DNA from: Burkholderiales bacterium UBA2459
GTDB lineage: Bacteria > Pseudomonadota > Gammaproteobacteria > Burkholderiales > Burkholderiaceae_E
Length of the DNA: 51,802 nt
Direction: 5' to 3'
NCBI GenBank assembly: GCA_002342365.1
Contig: DDPV01000045.1
Coordinates: forward strand, 1-51,802
Made by a program: the position numbers and the translations under genes. The notes below the pieces were generated by a model, which was given only the letters and a program-made list of their open reading frames with translations, had not been told where the DNA came from and did no database searches. This document shows positions 16,458 to 26,820 of the stretch, piece by piece (position 1 is the stretch's first letter; each line of letters opens with the position of its first letter).

Positions 16458-16796
16458 ATGATGCAGGCTTTCGACGACAGCGCCACCCTCACCAAAGCCG
16501 AGCTTTCTGAAATGCTCTTCGAGCGCGTGGGTTTGAACAAGCGGGAGTCCAAAGACTTGGTTGATCTCTTTTTTCAGGAAATCAGCGACGCTCTGGCGTC
16601 TGGCCTGTCGGTGAAGCTTTCAGGGTTTGGTAATTTTCAATTGCGCGACAAGCCTCAGCGCCCAGGTCGTAACCCCAAAACCGGCGAAGTGATCCCGATT
16701 TCCGCGCGTCGCGTGGTGACCTTTCATGCGAGTCAGAAACTCAAGGCCCAGATTGAGTCCGGACTTTTTGTGCCTGCTAAAGGCAACGAGCTTTAG
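16458..16796 (+). CDS. ihfA: Integration host factor alpha subunit
   Basis: This is an HU/IHF-fold DNA-bending protein of about 112 residues. It has TLTKAELSEMLFERVGLNKRESKDLVDLFFQEI in the dimerisation helices and the DNA-binding arm GFGNFQLRDKPQRPGRNPKTGEVIPISARRVVTFHASQKLK. The arm proline (RPGRNP) is present. IhfA pairs with IhfB to bend specific DNA in replication, recombination and sigma-54 transcription. The start is uncertain: GTG 16449, ATG 16458 or ATG 16461. I prefer 16458, preceded by GGTGAC. The position after pheT and before a MerR gene is typical. Confidence 0.94.
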   Translation: MMQAFDDSATLTKAELSEMLFERVGLNKRESKDLVDLFFQEISDALASGLSVKLSGFGNFQLRDKPQRPGRNPKTGEVIPISARRVVTFHASQKLKAQIESGLFVPAKGNEL

Positions 16797-16807
16797 GCGC
16801 TGGCGCG

Positions 16808-17476
16808 ATGAGTCAGGATGACGAAAGCGCTTTCTTAAAGACCCGCGGTATGGTGGATCAGTTGCTTCCGCCGATACCGTCCAAACGCTACTTCACCATC
16901 GGCGAAGTCAGCGACTTGTGCGCCGTCAAACCGCATGTGTTGCGTTATTGGGAGCAGGAATTCACGCAACTGCGCCCGATGAAACGCCGGGGTAATCGTC
17001 GCTATTATCAGCATCATGAGGTCTTGTTGATTCGCAAAATCCGTGAGCTTTTGTATGACGAAGGCTTCACCATCCAGGGCGCAAGAATGCGTTTATCGGG
17101 CCGTCAAACCCTGTCGAACCTTCAGGCTGAGGCTGCCGCTCTGGTTCGTTTGCAGCTGGCAGAGCAAGAAAGCGCGCAGGGCGCTTTGTTGCAACTCAGC
17201 AGTACCCCGACGCCCGCGATGGATCCCGAGAGCGACGTTGGGGTACCCCGGGCCACGGTGATGAGCCAGCAGCCGGATGTTTTAAAAGCACCGCAAACCG
17301 ATGTCTTGCAGGCACAGAAGGGCGACGCCTTGCAAGCAAAGAAGGGCGATGCCTTGCGAACGACGAAAGCTGTTGCGCAGACCAATGAGACCGATTCAGA
17401 GGGCTTAAGCGCATCGATGATCGAGCAGTTGCGAAGTGAACTCAGCGCTGCACTTCGTCTCCTTTCGATAGCTTGA
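16808..17476 (+). CDS. MerR-family transcriptional regulator with C-terminal octapeptide repeats
   Basis: The protein has 222 residues. Residues 25-100 form a MerR DNA-binding domain (KRYFTIGEVSDLCAVKPHVLRYWEQEFTQL, then RRGNRRYYQHHEVLLIRKIRELL). The remainder has no metal-binding cysteine cluster like CueR or ZntR. Residues 157-188 are four tandem copies of an eight-residue unit, D-[VA]-L-x-[AT]-x-[QK]-x, followed by a short helix (SMIEQLRSELSAALRLLSIA). This MerR gene next to ihfA is conserved in beta- and gammaproteobacteria as I recall; its role is not well established. The gene ends just before tRNA-Pro, whose -10 box is within 20 bases. Confidence 0.88.
   Translation: MSQDDESAFLKTRGMVDQLLPPIPSKRYFTIGEVSDLCAVKPHVLRYWEQEFTQLRPMKRRGNRRYYQHHEVLLIRKIRELLYDEGFTIQGARMRLSGRQTLSNLQAEAAALVRLQLAEQESAQGALLQLSSTPTPAMDPESDVGVPRATVMSQQPDVLKAPQTDVLQAQKGDALQAKKGDALRTTKAVAQTNETDSEGLSASMIEQLRSELSAALRLLSIA
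17276..17371 (+). repeat. Four tandem 24-bp repeats inside the MerR gene
   Basis: Units start at 17276, 17300, 17324 and 17348. Each begins GA[T/C]G[T/C][T/C]TT or close to it and encodes eight residues. Units 2 and 3 are most alike; units 1 and 4 are diverged. The unit length is a multiple of three, so copy-number change would keep the frame. Confidence 0.85.
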
Positions 17477-17477
17477 T

Positions 17478-17483
17478 ATACTC
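17478..17483 (+). promoter_or_regulatory. -10 box of the tRNA-Pro promoter
   Basis: TATACT overlaps the stop codon region of the MerR gene, 10 bases before the tRNA 5' end. A matching -35 is not obvious. Placement fits a dedicated tRNA promoter. Confidence 0.4.
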
Positions 17484-17490
17484 AGACGAC

Positions 17491-17568
<78 letters not shown>

Positions 17569-17579
17569 TTTGCAATGAG

Positions 17580-17610
17580 AAAAAATGCCTGTCCTGTGAC
17601 AGGCGTTTCT
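17580..17610. terminator. Bidirectional intrinsic terminator
   Basis: GCCTGTC at 17587-17593 pairs with GACAGGC at 17598-17604 around a CTGT tetraloop. On the plus strand the stem is followed by GTTTCTT and serves tRNA-Pro. On the minus strand it is followed by ATTTTTT, an even better U-tract, and lies 23 bases after the amidase stop, closing the mdh/prp/acnA arm. Confidence 0.85.
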
Positions 17611-17626
17611 TCACGGATTGCATTTT

Positions 17627-19060
17627 TCAAGGCTTGAAGTGCGGCCTTTGTACGGGTTTGATTGATTCAAGCGCGCGAGCTGCGCGCAAGACCATGGCGT
17701 CGCCAAACATCGGCCCGACCAGCTGCACGCCGATCGGTAAACCTTCCTCGTTGAGTGACCAGGGAAAGGATAATGCGGGCTGCTGCGAGAGATTGAAGGG
17801 AAAGCTAAAGGGCGTCCATCCAAGCATGGTTTGGGCGTCATAATCACCCGCGCTACCGGCGGGTCGGCAATCAAAGGCACAGATCGCCGTTGCAGGCGTG
17901 AGGATCAGATCGACGCGTTCCATGAATTGACGAAGCCTGGAACCCAGCAAACCGCGCCTTTGATTCAGCTCGTGAATCTGCTCAATACCCATCGCCATCC
18001 CGAATGCAGCTTCGGAGCGAAAATCAGGGTCGGTTTGTTCGCGCTGCACTTCTGAAAGCGAGCGCCAAAGACTGGCGGCACCCGCAACCCAAAGTCCGAA
18101 GCTGATCTCGAGCGAATCGTCAATTCCCGGGTCTATCGACTCGATGACCGCGCCCATGGATTGGAGTGCGAGAGCGGCTTCACGGGTTGCAGCTTCGATG
18201 GCCGGATCAAGCTGACGGACATAGCCAAGACGTGGCGAATAGGCCACGCGCAATCCCCGCACCCCGTCGTGGAGACCCACCCGATAGTCGCTGGGGTCGG
18301 GCGGCAGCGCCGTCCAGTCGCGTGCATCGGCTTGCTTCATCACATTCATGACCAGCGCACAATCAACCACGCTCATGCTGTGAGGCCCCACATGCGCAAC
18401 CGAACCGAAGGGTGACAGCGGGTAGGCTGGAACGCGACCGAAGGACGGCTTGAGGCCGACATTGCCGCAAAAAGCGGCTGGGATGCGAACCGATCCGGCG
18501 CCATCCGTACCCACGCCGATGGGTCCCATGCCTGCTGCGACCGCTGCGGCTGCGCCTCCGGATGAGCCGCCTGGTGTTTTTTGCAGGTTCCAGGGATTGC
18601 GGGTGATCCCGGTGAGTGGCGAGTTGGTTTCGCCTTTGCAACCGAATTCGGGGGTGGTGGTTTTCCCGAGCAACACCGCGCCGGCTTCTCGAAAGCGTGC
18701 GGTCACTGGCGCATCGACCAACCAGTCTTGCTGTGGATCGATCGTTCGAGAACCGCGCAGCGTTGGCCAGCCACGCGTAAGGATGAGGTCTTTGATGCTG
18801 AGCGGCACACCCTCAAGCGCTCGCGGCGCCTTCTCGGCGAGGCTTTGTGCCTGTTGATCCGCCCGCCAAGCCATCCATCGGGATTCGCTTTCGCGGGCGG
18901 CCTGCATCGCGCCGTCCTCGTCGACAAGGCAATAGGCGTTGAGCGCGGGGTTGAGGCGCTCAATCCGCTGCAGTATCTCTCGGGTTACCTCAACGGGCGA
19001 GGCCTTCCCGCTTGCGTAAAGGCCAAGAAGGACATGGGCGGCTTGATCAGCGAGGTTCAC
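17627..19060 (-). CDS. Amidase signature family hydrolase
   Basis: The 477-residue enzyme carries the amidase signature GGSSGGAAAAVAAGMGPIGVG with the cis-Ser and nucleophilic Ser of the Ser-cisSer-Lys triad; the Lys is in PLSIKDLI near residue 90. DGAGSVRIPAAFCGNVGLKPS and the C-terminal GLPIGVQLVGP block are also present. Family members hydrolyse amides of many kinds, or act as GatA. This is not GatA by context, since no gatB or gatC is nearby, and the substrate is unknown. The likely start is a GTG with TAAGG just upstream. It lies 13 bases downstream of acnA on the same strand and is probably the last gene of that operon. Confidence 0.88.
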   Translation of the reverse strand: MNLADQAAHVLLGLYASGKASPVEVTREILQRIERLNPALNAYCLVDEDGAMQAARESESRWMAWRADQQAQSLAEKAPRALEGVPLSIKDLILTRGWPTLRGSRTIDPQQDWLVDAPVTARFREAGAVLLGKTTTPEFGCKGETNSPLTGITRNPWNLQKTPGGSSGGAAAAVAAGMGPIGVGTDGAGSVRIPAAFCGNVGLKPSFGRVPAYPLSPFGSVAHVGPHSMSVVDCALVMNVMKQADARDWTALPPDPSDYRVGLHDGVRGLRVAYSPRLGYVRQLDPAIEAATREAALALQSMGAVIESIDPGIDDSLEISFGLWVAGAASLWRSLSEVQREQTDPDFRSEAAFGMAMGIEQIHELNQRRGLLGSRLRQFMERVDLILTPATAICAFDCRPAGSAGDYDAQTMLGWTPFSFPFNLSQQPALSFPWSLNEEGLPIGVQLVGPMFGDAMVLRAARALESIKPVQRPHFKP

Positions 19061-19073
19061 GGCCTTAGCTCAA

Positions 19074-21785
<2,712 letters not shown>

Positions 21786-21824
21786 GAAGTGCTCCTTGTG
21801 ACAGGGTGCTGATAAGAAACATGA

Positions 21825-22157
21825 TTAAAGTATGCAATCGTTGGCCAGCTGACGGCCAAGCCTGGAGTCAAGCAGCATTGATTTCAGGGGGATCTTGATC
21901 CAGGTGATTCCGCTTCGAGGGTCCTGATACCTCAGGGCTCCGGTATCGGTGTCGATGGCAAAAAGCAAATAGTCCTTGCCTTTGAACTGGATCACGATCG
22001 AGCTTTGATCGGGTGCGATCGATTTCACCATCACTTGCGCGGCCTGATGGCAGCGGTAAAGGCCGCTTTGCACCGCCTCGGTTCGCTGCAGCGCATTGGT
22101 ATTCGCAAGGCCTGTCGAGACAGTCAGCGTCGCGATGAAGCCTGCGAAATGGCGCAT
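21825..22157 (-). CDS. Secreted MliC-like protein (C-type lysozyme inhibitor fold), putative
   Basis: The 110-residue protein starts with an N-terminal hydrophobic stretch and a plausible signal-peptide cleavage after GLANTNA. The mature part has YRCHQ near its start and NDC near its end. Between them is GKDYLLFAIDTDTGALRYQDPRSGITWIKI, which resembles the MliC/PliC pattern (G-x-Y-x-L, S-G-x-R-Y, G-l-x-W, paired terminal cysteines). MliC proteins are periplasmic or outer-membrane inhibitors of lysozyme. There is no lipobox Cys at the cleavage site. It lies between prpC (9 bases) and acnA (39 bases), an unexpected place for such a protein. The assignment rests on motif resemblance and is moderate. 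Confidence 0.6.
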   Translation of the reverse strand: MRHFAGFIATLTVSTGLANTNALQRTEAVQSGLYRCHQAAQVMVKSIAPDQSSIVIQFKGKDYLLFAIDTDTGALRYQDPRSGITWIKIPLKSMLLDSRLGRQLANDCIL

Positions 22158-22165
22158 GGCTTTGC

Positions 22166-23329
22166 TTAAGTTCTTTCGGCAAGCGGCACGAAGCTCAGGT
22201 CTTCCGGCCCCACATAGTTCGCCGAGGGCCGGATGATTTTGTTATCCATACGCTGCTCAATCACATGCGCTGCCCATCCCGAGGTGCGGGAGATCACAAA
22301 AAGCGGTGTGAACATCGCGGTGGGCACGCCCATCATGTGATACGAGACCGCCGAGAACCAATCCAGATTAGGAAACATTTTTTTGACATCCCACATTACG
22401 GCCTCCAGGCGCTCTGCAATCTGGAACATTTTCATATCACCAGCATCTGCCGAAAGTCTTCTCGCCACCTCTTTAATCACCTTGTTTCGCGGATCTGCGA
22501 TGGTGTAGACCGGATGGCCAAAGCCAATGACCACTTCCTTGGCCTCAACCCGGCGCCTGATGTCGGCCTCAGCCTCATCTGCATGCTGATAGCGCTTTTG
22601 AATGTCGAAGGCCGCCTCGTTTGCGCCCCCGTGCTTTGGGCCACGCAGGGCGCCAATGCCGCCGGTCAGGGCCGAGTACATGTCCGATCCGGTACCTGCG
22701 ACGACGCGACAAGCGAAGGTCGAGGCGTTGTACTCATGTTCGGCATAAAGATTCAAACTGGTGTGCATCGCTCGGACCCACTGAGCGGCTGGAGGGCGTG
22801 CGTGCAAAAGATGCAACACATGGGCTGCGATGCTGTCATCGTCGGTTTCGACATCGATACGACGTCCATTGACGGCATAGTGATACCAGTAAAGCAGTAT
22901 CGAACCCAGGCTCGCGAGCAGGCGGTCTGCAATGTCGCGGGCCCCCGGAAGGTTGTGATCATCCTTCTCTGGCAAGAGACAACCGAGCGTGGAAACGCCG
23001 GTTCGCATCACATCCATCGGATGGCTGCTCGCGGGTAGCGCCTCCAACACGGCTTTCAGTTGTGCGGGCAGGCCGCGCAGCGCCTTGAGCTTGCCTTTGT
23101 AGGCCTGGAGCTCGACAACATTGGGCAGCTTGCCGTGGATCAGCAAGTAGGCGACCTCTTCGAATTCGGTTTGCTCGGCAATATCCAAGATATCGTAGCC
23201 CCGGTAGTGAAGATCGTTTCCGGTCCGGCCCACGGTGCACAAGGCGGTATTGCCAGCGGTGACGCCGGACAATGCAACCGACTTTTTGGCCTTGATCACC
23301 GAAGTGTTGCCTGCGCTACTTGCACTCAT
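22166..23329 (-). CDS. prpC: 2-methylcitrate synthase
   Basis: The 387-residue citrate synthase-family enzyme condenses propionyl-CoA with oxaloacetate. It is shorter than GltA and lacks the GltA N-terminal extension. Family marks are GNTALCTVGRTGNDLHYRGYDI at the N-terminus, EHEYNASTFACRVVAGTGSD (catalytic His), LRGPKHGGANEAAFDIQ, GFGHPVYTIADPRNKV and the C-terminal SRTSGWAAHVIEQRMDNKIIRP. The start ATG overlaps the prpB stop by three bases within an ATGA-type junction, indicating translational coupling. Distinguishing PrpC from a second GltA relies on context and length; both agree. Confidence 0.94.
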   Translation of the reverse strand: MSASSAGNTSVIKAKKSVALSGVTAGNTALCTVGRTGNDLHYRGYDILDIAEQTEFEEVAYLLIHGKLPNVVELQAYKGKLKALRGLPAQLKAVLEALPASSHPMDVMRTGVSTLGCLLPEKDDHNLPGARDIADRLLASLGSILLYWYHYAVNGRRIDVETDDDSIAAHVLHLLHARPPAAQWVRAMHTSLNLYAEHEYNASTFACRVVAGTGSDMYSALTGGIGALRGPKHGGANEAAFDIQKRYQHADEAEADIRRRVEAKEVVIGFGHPVYTIADPRNKVIKEVARRLSADAGDMKMFQIAERLEAVMWDVKKMFPNLDWFSAVSYHMMGVPTAMFTPLFVISRTSGWAAHVIEQRMDNKIIRPSANYVGPEDLSFVPLAERT

Positions 23330-24210
23330 CCATGTTTTCCTTTGTGAAACAGTTCATCCAAGCGGTGTTCAAATTCCCAATAGCCGATGGCGTTGTAGAG
23401 CTCCTCGCGGGTTTGCATCAGATCGATCACCGCAGACTGCGTACCATCCCGACGGATTGCCTGATAGACCATCTCAGCTGCCTTATTCATGGCGCGAAAC
23501 GCTGACAGCGGATAAAGCACCATGGCGCAGCCGGATGACCGAAGCGCTTCGATGTGAAAGAGCGGTGTTTGACCAAACTCGGTGATGTTCGCAAGCACCG
23601 GCACGCCGACCGCGTCTGAAAATCGCTTGTACATCGCAAGCTCAGTGATCGCTTCGGGAAAAATCATGTCTGCGCCAGCTTCGACGCAAGCGCGCGCCCG
23701 TTCAATCGCCGCATCAAGACCCTCGACCGCAATCGCGTCGGTTCTGGCCATGATCACAAAGTGCGTATCGGTTTTGGCGTCTGCAGCCGCCTTGATCCGA
23801 TCAACCATTTCGTCTTTGGAAACGATCTCTTTATTAGGCCGGTGTCCGCAACGCTTGGCTCCAACCTGATCTTCGATGTGCATCGCCGCTGCGCCAAACT
23901 TGATCAGTGATTTCACCGTACGCGCAACGTTAAAGGCGGACGCCCCAAAGCCGGTGTCGACATCGACGAGCAGCGGCAGGTCGCAGACGTCGGTGATTCG
24001 CCGCACATCGGTCAGCACATCGTCTAGCCCAGATATGCCCAAATCCGGCAAACCCAGCGATCCGGCCGCCACGCCGCCGCCCGACAGATAAATTGCCCGA
24101 TACCCCGCACGCTTGGCCAGCAAGGCATGGTTTGCGTTGATGGCACCCACAATTTGAAGCGGCAACTCCTGCTTCAGCGCTTCGCGAAACTTCAGGCCTG
24201 CACTGCTCAT
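23326..24210 (-). CDS. prpB: 2-methylisocitrate lyase
   Basis: The 294-residue enzyme cleaves 2-methylisocitrate to pyruvate and succinate, the last step of the methylcitrate cycle. It shows the isocitrate-lyase family fold with YLSGGGVAAGSLGLPDLG, LLVDVDTGFG, AAMHIEDQVGAKRCGHRPNKEIVS (the KRCGH active-site motif) and IMARTDAIAVEGLDAAIERA. I chose the ATG at 24210 with AAGGAAG 9-15 bases upstream; the frame is open for 11 more codons. prpC overlaps directly downstream. mdh lies 90 bases upstream on the same strand with a hairpin between. Confidence 0.95.
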   Translation of the reverse strand: MSSAGLKFREALKQELPLQIVGAINANHALLAKRAGYRAIYLSGGGVAAGSLGLPDLGISGLDDVLTDVRRITDVCDLPLLVDVDTGFGASAFNVARTVKSLIKFGAAAMHIEDQVGAKRCGHRPNKEIVSKDEMVDRIKAAADAKTDTHFVIMARTDAIAVEGLDAAIERARACVEAGADMIFPEAITELAMYKRFSDAVGVPVLANITEFGQTPLFHIEALRSSGCAMVLYPLSAFRAMNKAAEMVYQAIRRDGTQSAVIDLMQTREELYNAIGYWEFEHRLDELFHKGKHG

Positions 24211-24270
24211 ACTTGATCTTCCTTTGTGGTTTACAGCCGCCAAGCGCAGCGTGCGCGAGCCCGCTCCGGC

Positions 24271-24285
24271 CGCAGCCTGGCTGCG
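24271..24285 (-). other. GC-rich hairpin between mdh and prpB
   Basis: CGCAGC-CTG-GCTGCG is a perfect 6-bp stem with a three-base loop, located between the mdh stop and the prpB ribosome-binding site. There is no U-tract on the minus-strand transcript, so it is not an intrinsic terminator. It may protect or process the mRNA. Confidence 0.4.
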
Positions 24286-24300
24286 CAGCTGCGGTCAGCT

Positions 24301-25290
24301 TCAGGACAACAAGTGCGCAACGGCGTCTTTTTCTTCCATCAATTCGTTCAAGGTGATGGCAATCCGCTGCTGGCTGAAGCTGTCGATGTCTAGACCTTGC
24401 ACGATGTGGTAGTCGCCATCTGCACAAATCACCGGAAAGCCGAACATCACATCCTCTGGAATGCCATAGGAGCCGTCCGAGGCAATGCCCATCGTGGTCC
24501 ATTCGCCACCGGTCCCCAGAGCCCAGTCACGCATGTGATCAATCGCGGCGTTTGCTGCTGAGGCAGCTGAGGACAAGCCTCGCGCCTCGATGATCGCAGC
24601 CCCGCGTTTGCCAACGGTCGGAAGAAAGACATCACGATTCCAGGCATCGTCATTGATCATCGGCATTACGGCCTCAGCGCCGATGGTCGCGAATCGGTAG
24701 TCGGCGTACATCGTGGGCGAATGGTTCCCCCACACGCAGAGCTTGCGAATGTCGGAAACCGGTCTTCCGGTCCGCGCTGCGATTTGCGAAAGTGCACGGT
24801 TGTGGTCCAGTCGAAGCATCGCGGTGAACTGACGTTTGTTGATTGAAGGGGCAGACTTCATTGCGATGTATGCGTTGGTGTTGGCCGGATTGCCGACCAC
24901 CAGCACCTTGACATCACGCGATGCCCAAGCATCCAGTGCTTTACCCTGCGCGGTAAAAATCGCAGCGTTTGCGCTCAAAAGATCTTTACGCTCCATCCCT
25001 GGGCCGCGCGGGCGTGCGCCCACCAGCAAGGCGTAGTCGCTGTCTTTGAAGGCGTGGGTCGGATCGTCGAAGGCTTGCATCCCGGCAAGCAAGGGAAAGG
25101 CGCAGTCCTCAAGCTCCATCATCACGCCCTTGAGCGCTTTCTGCGCCTTTTCATCGGGGATTTCCAGCAGCTGGAGGCTGACCGCTTGGTCCTTGCCAAG
25201 CATTTCGCCCGATGCGATCCGAAAAAGTAGGGCGTATCCGATTTGTCCGGCTGCGCCGGTGACTGCAACCCGTTTGGCTGTCTTAGGCAT
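24301..25290 (-). CDS. mdh: Malate dehydrogenase (NAD)
   Basis: The 329-residue cytosolic dehydrogenase oxidises malate to oxaloacetate. It has the Rossmann motif VAVTGAAGQIGYALLFRIASG, the mobile loop GARPRGPGMERKDLL with substrate arginines, VVGNPANTNAYIAM, LDHNRALSQIA, and the catalytic VWGNHSPTMYAD. This is the longer form typical of Burkholderiales and related to cytosolic eukaryotic MDH. The ATG at 25290 follows AGGAAG at 5-10 bases; the upstream open frame to 25407 runs through the operator-like region. It is divergent from the GntR gene, sharing a 146-base intergenic region. Confidence 0.96.
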   Translation of the reverse strand: MPKTAKRVAVTGAAGQIGYALLFRIASGEMLGKDQAVSLQLLEIPDEKAQKALKGVMMELEDCAFPLLAGMQAFDDPTHAFKDSDYALLVGARPRGPGMERKDLLSANAAIFTAQGKALDAWASRDVKVLVVGNPANTNAYIAMKSAPSINKRQFTAMLRLDHNRALSQIAARTGRPVSDIRKLCVWGNHSPTMYADYRFATIGAEAVMPMINDDAWNRDVFLPTVGKRGAAIIEARGLSSAASAANAAIDHMRDWALGTGGEWTTMGIASDGSYGIPEDVMFGFPVICADGDYHIVQGLDIDSFSQQRIAITLNELMEEKDAVAHLLS

Positions 25291-25370
25291 GACTCTTCCT
25301 GATGATAGATTGTTTTGGCGTTCGCATTGATTTTTTTGATTGTAGGCTGAAGCGCGAAACACGTCAAAGA

Positions 25371-25391
25371 CTTTTATGTCATATATAAGAG
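25371..25391. promoter_or_regulatory. Inverted repeat between mdh and gntR, candidate GntR operator
   Basis: CTTTTAT-GTCATAT-ATAAGAG is a 7-bp inverted repeat with one mismatch around a 7-base A/T-rich spacer. It sits in the 146-base divergent region, 46 bases before the gntR ATG and 81 bases before the mdh ATG. Size and symmetry suit a dimeric HTH protein. Autoregulation by the adjacent GntR protein is an inference. Confidence 0.45.
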
Positions 25392-25436
25392 ATAAGATAC
25401 TAGACAAGGTTTGGCTTGGCGTGCTCCAATCAGTCT

Positions 25437-26279
25437 ATGTCACGAGAGCCATCCGCTTTGTCCCCATTGCTGCGCGGCAAAGACGCTGAAGCGTCAAAGC
25501 CTGATGAGGGTCGCGAGCCCACCGAGTGGTCGCAGCTTCGCCATGATCAGCAAACAGCCGATGTGCCGACCTTCAGCCCTCTTTATCGTCAGATCAAAGA
25601 CCGGCTGATGCGCGCGCTTGATCGTGGGGAGTGGCAACCAGGACAGCTGGTTCCGAGCGAAAGCGAGCTTGCCAGGCGCTTTGGAGTCAGTCAGGGCACG
25701 GTACGCAAAGCCATCGAGGCATTGGCAGCCGAGCATGTGCTCATCCGGCACCAGGGTAGAGGGACCTTTGTGTCAAGCCACCATGAGGAGCGGGCCCAGT
25801 TTCGGTTTTTGAGGTTGCGACGCGACGCAGGCGGCGTGCCTGAGACCGAAAGCCATGTTTTGGAGTGTCGACGACAGCGTCCCCCGGCCGATGTGGCGCG
25901 TGACCTTCACTGTCGAGTCAACGATTCGGCCATTTTTGTTCGCAGACTCCTGATGGTGGATGCCTCGCCCGCTGTGCTCGATGAGTTGTGGTTGCCAGGC
26001 AATCTCTTTCGAGGCCTCACGCATGAGCGCTTGCAAAGCTACAAAGGGCCGCTTTACGCGCTCTTTGAGGCAAGTTTTGGCACGCGAATGCTCAAGGCGA
26101 GCGAGCAACTCAAAGCGATTGCCTGCCCGGCCGAACAGGCAAGCCTTTTGCGCGTGGCGGAAGCAACGCCTGTGCTGCTGGTTGATCGGCTCTCAACCAC
26201 CTACCAGGACCGCCCGGTTGAGGTTCGCAGGGGCTACTACCTGACCGAGAGGCATCACTACTTCAACGCCCTGGCCTAG
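25437..26279 (+). CDS. GntR-family regulator with UTRA ligand domain (HutC subfamily)
   Basis: The 280-residue protein has a disordered N-terminal 45 residues, then a GntR winged helix (FSPLYRQIKDRLMRALDRGEWQPGQLVPSESELARRFGVSQGTVRKAIEAL in two parts) and a UTRA domain from about residue 105 (RFLRLRRDAGG, FVRRLLMVDASPAVLDELWLPGNLF, LYALFEASFG, PVEVRRGYYLTERHHYFN). UTRA domains bind small acids, sugars or amino acids and release DNA. Standing between mdh/prp/acnA and sdh/gltA/odh, it is the likely regulator of both arms, with an organic acid or acyl-CoA as possible effector. The ATG at 25437 was preferred over an in-frame TTG at 25416. Confidence 0.9.
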   Translation: MSREPSALSPLLRGKDAEASKPDEGREPTEWSQLRHDQQTADVPTFSPLYRQIKDRLMRALDRGEWQPGQLVPSESELARRFGVSQGTVRKAIEALAAEHVLIRHQGRGTFVSSHHEERAQFRFLRLRRDAGGVPETESHVLECRRQRPPADVARDLHCRVNDSAIFVRRLLMVDASPAVLDELWLPGNLFRGLTHERLQSYKGPLYALFEASFGTRMLKASEQLKAIACPAEQASLLRVAEATPVLLVDRLSTTYQDRPVEVRRGYYLTERHHYFNALA

Positions 26280-26286
26280 CGGTACT

Positions 26287-26315
26287 TTGTGAAAGCTGCG
26301 GATTTGACGCAAAAT
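26287..26315 (+). promoter_or_regulatory. Candidate promoter of the sdh operon
   Basis: TTGTGA at 26287-26292 and CAAAAT at 26310-26315 are separated by 17 bases, each matching the sigma-70 consensus at four of six positions. The predicted start near 26322 would give a leader of about 95 bases before sdhC. Confidence 0.35.
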
Positions 26316-26417
26316 GCAGGTGCAGCAAAGTCCTGACTCCCTGTGTAGTGACAGACGGAGTTGGTTTTGCAGCCAAGGGCCGCAGAGTCCTGGCTGATTG
26401 ATGAGGGAGTGTTTCTG

Positions 26418-26819
26418 GTGAGTTCAACGCGTCAGCAATTTCGAAACATTCATGTTTCGCAAATATTAAGCTATCGGCTTCCCCTTGCAGGGGTGGTATC
26501 GATTCTTCATCGCATCAGTGGGGCCTTTCTTTTTCTGTTCGGAATTCCCTTGGCGCTTTTCACGCTCGATCAAAGCATTGCTTCGGAGATGACGCACGCA
26601 AGGCTAAGCGCGGTGCTGGGCCATCCGCTGGCCAAACTGATCGCGCTGGGTGTGATCTGGGCATTCATGCATCACGCGATTGCGGGCATTCGTTACCTGG
26701 TTCTTGACTTGCATATCGGTACGGCCAAAGAGCAGGCGCGCTCAAGCGCAAGGCTTGTCTTGATCCTCAGCCTTGCAATGACCGCGGTGGTTGCACTTCG
26801 CCTTTTTGGAGCGTTTTAA
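26418..26819 (+). CDS. sdhC: Succinate dehydrogenase cytochrome b556 subunit
   Basis: The 133-residue membrane anchor has three transmembrane helices. The conserved SILHRISGAFLFLFGIPLALF segment includes the quinone-site Ser/Arg region, and the haem-ligand His is in AFMHHAIAGIRYLVLDLHIG. Together with SdhD it binds haem b and ubiquinone. The start is a GTG at 26418 (SSTRQQFRN) preceded by GAGGGAG at 8 bases; the longer frame to 26361 lacks such a site. sdhD starts one base after its stop codon. Confidence 0.94.
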   Translation: MSSTRQQFRNIHVSQILSYRLPLAGVVSILHRISGAFLFLFGIPLALFTLDQSIASEMTHARLSAVLGHPLAKLIALGVIWAFMHHAIAGIRYLVLDLHIGTAKEQARSSARLVLILSLAMTAVVALRLFGAF

Positions 26820-26820
26820 G

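Noticed and set aside
22265..23038. 257-codon plus-strand frame
   Set aside because: It is antisense to prpC with low-complexity composition and no domain.
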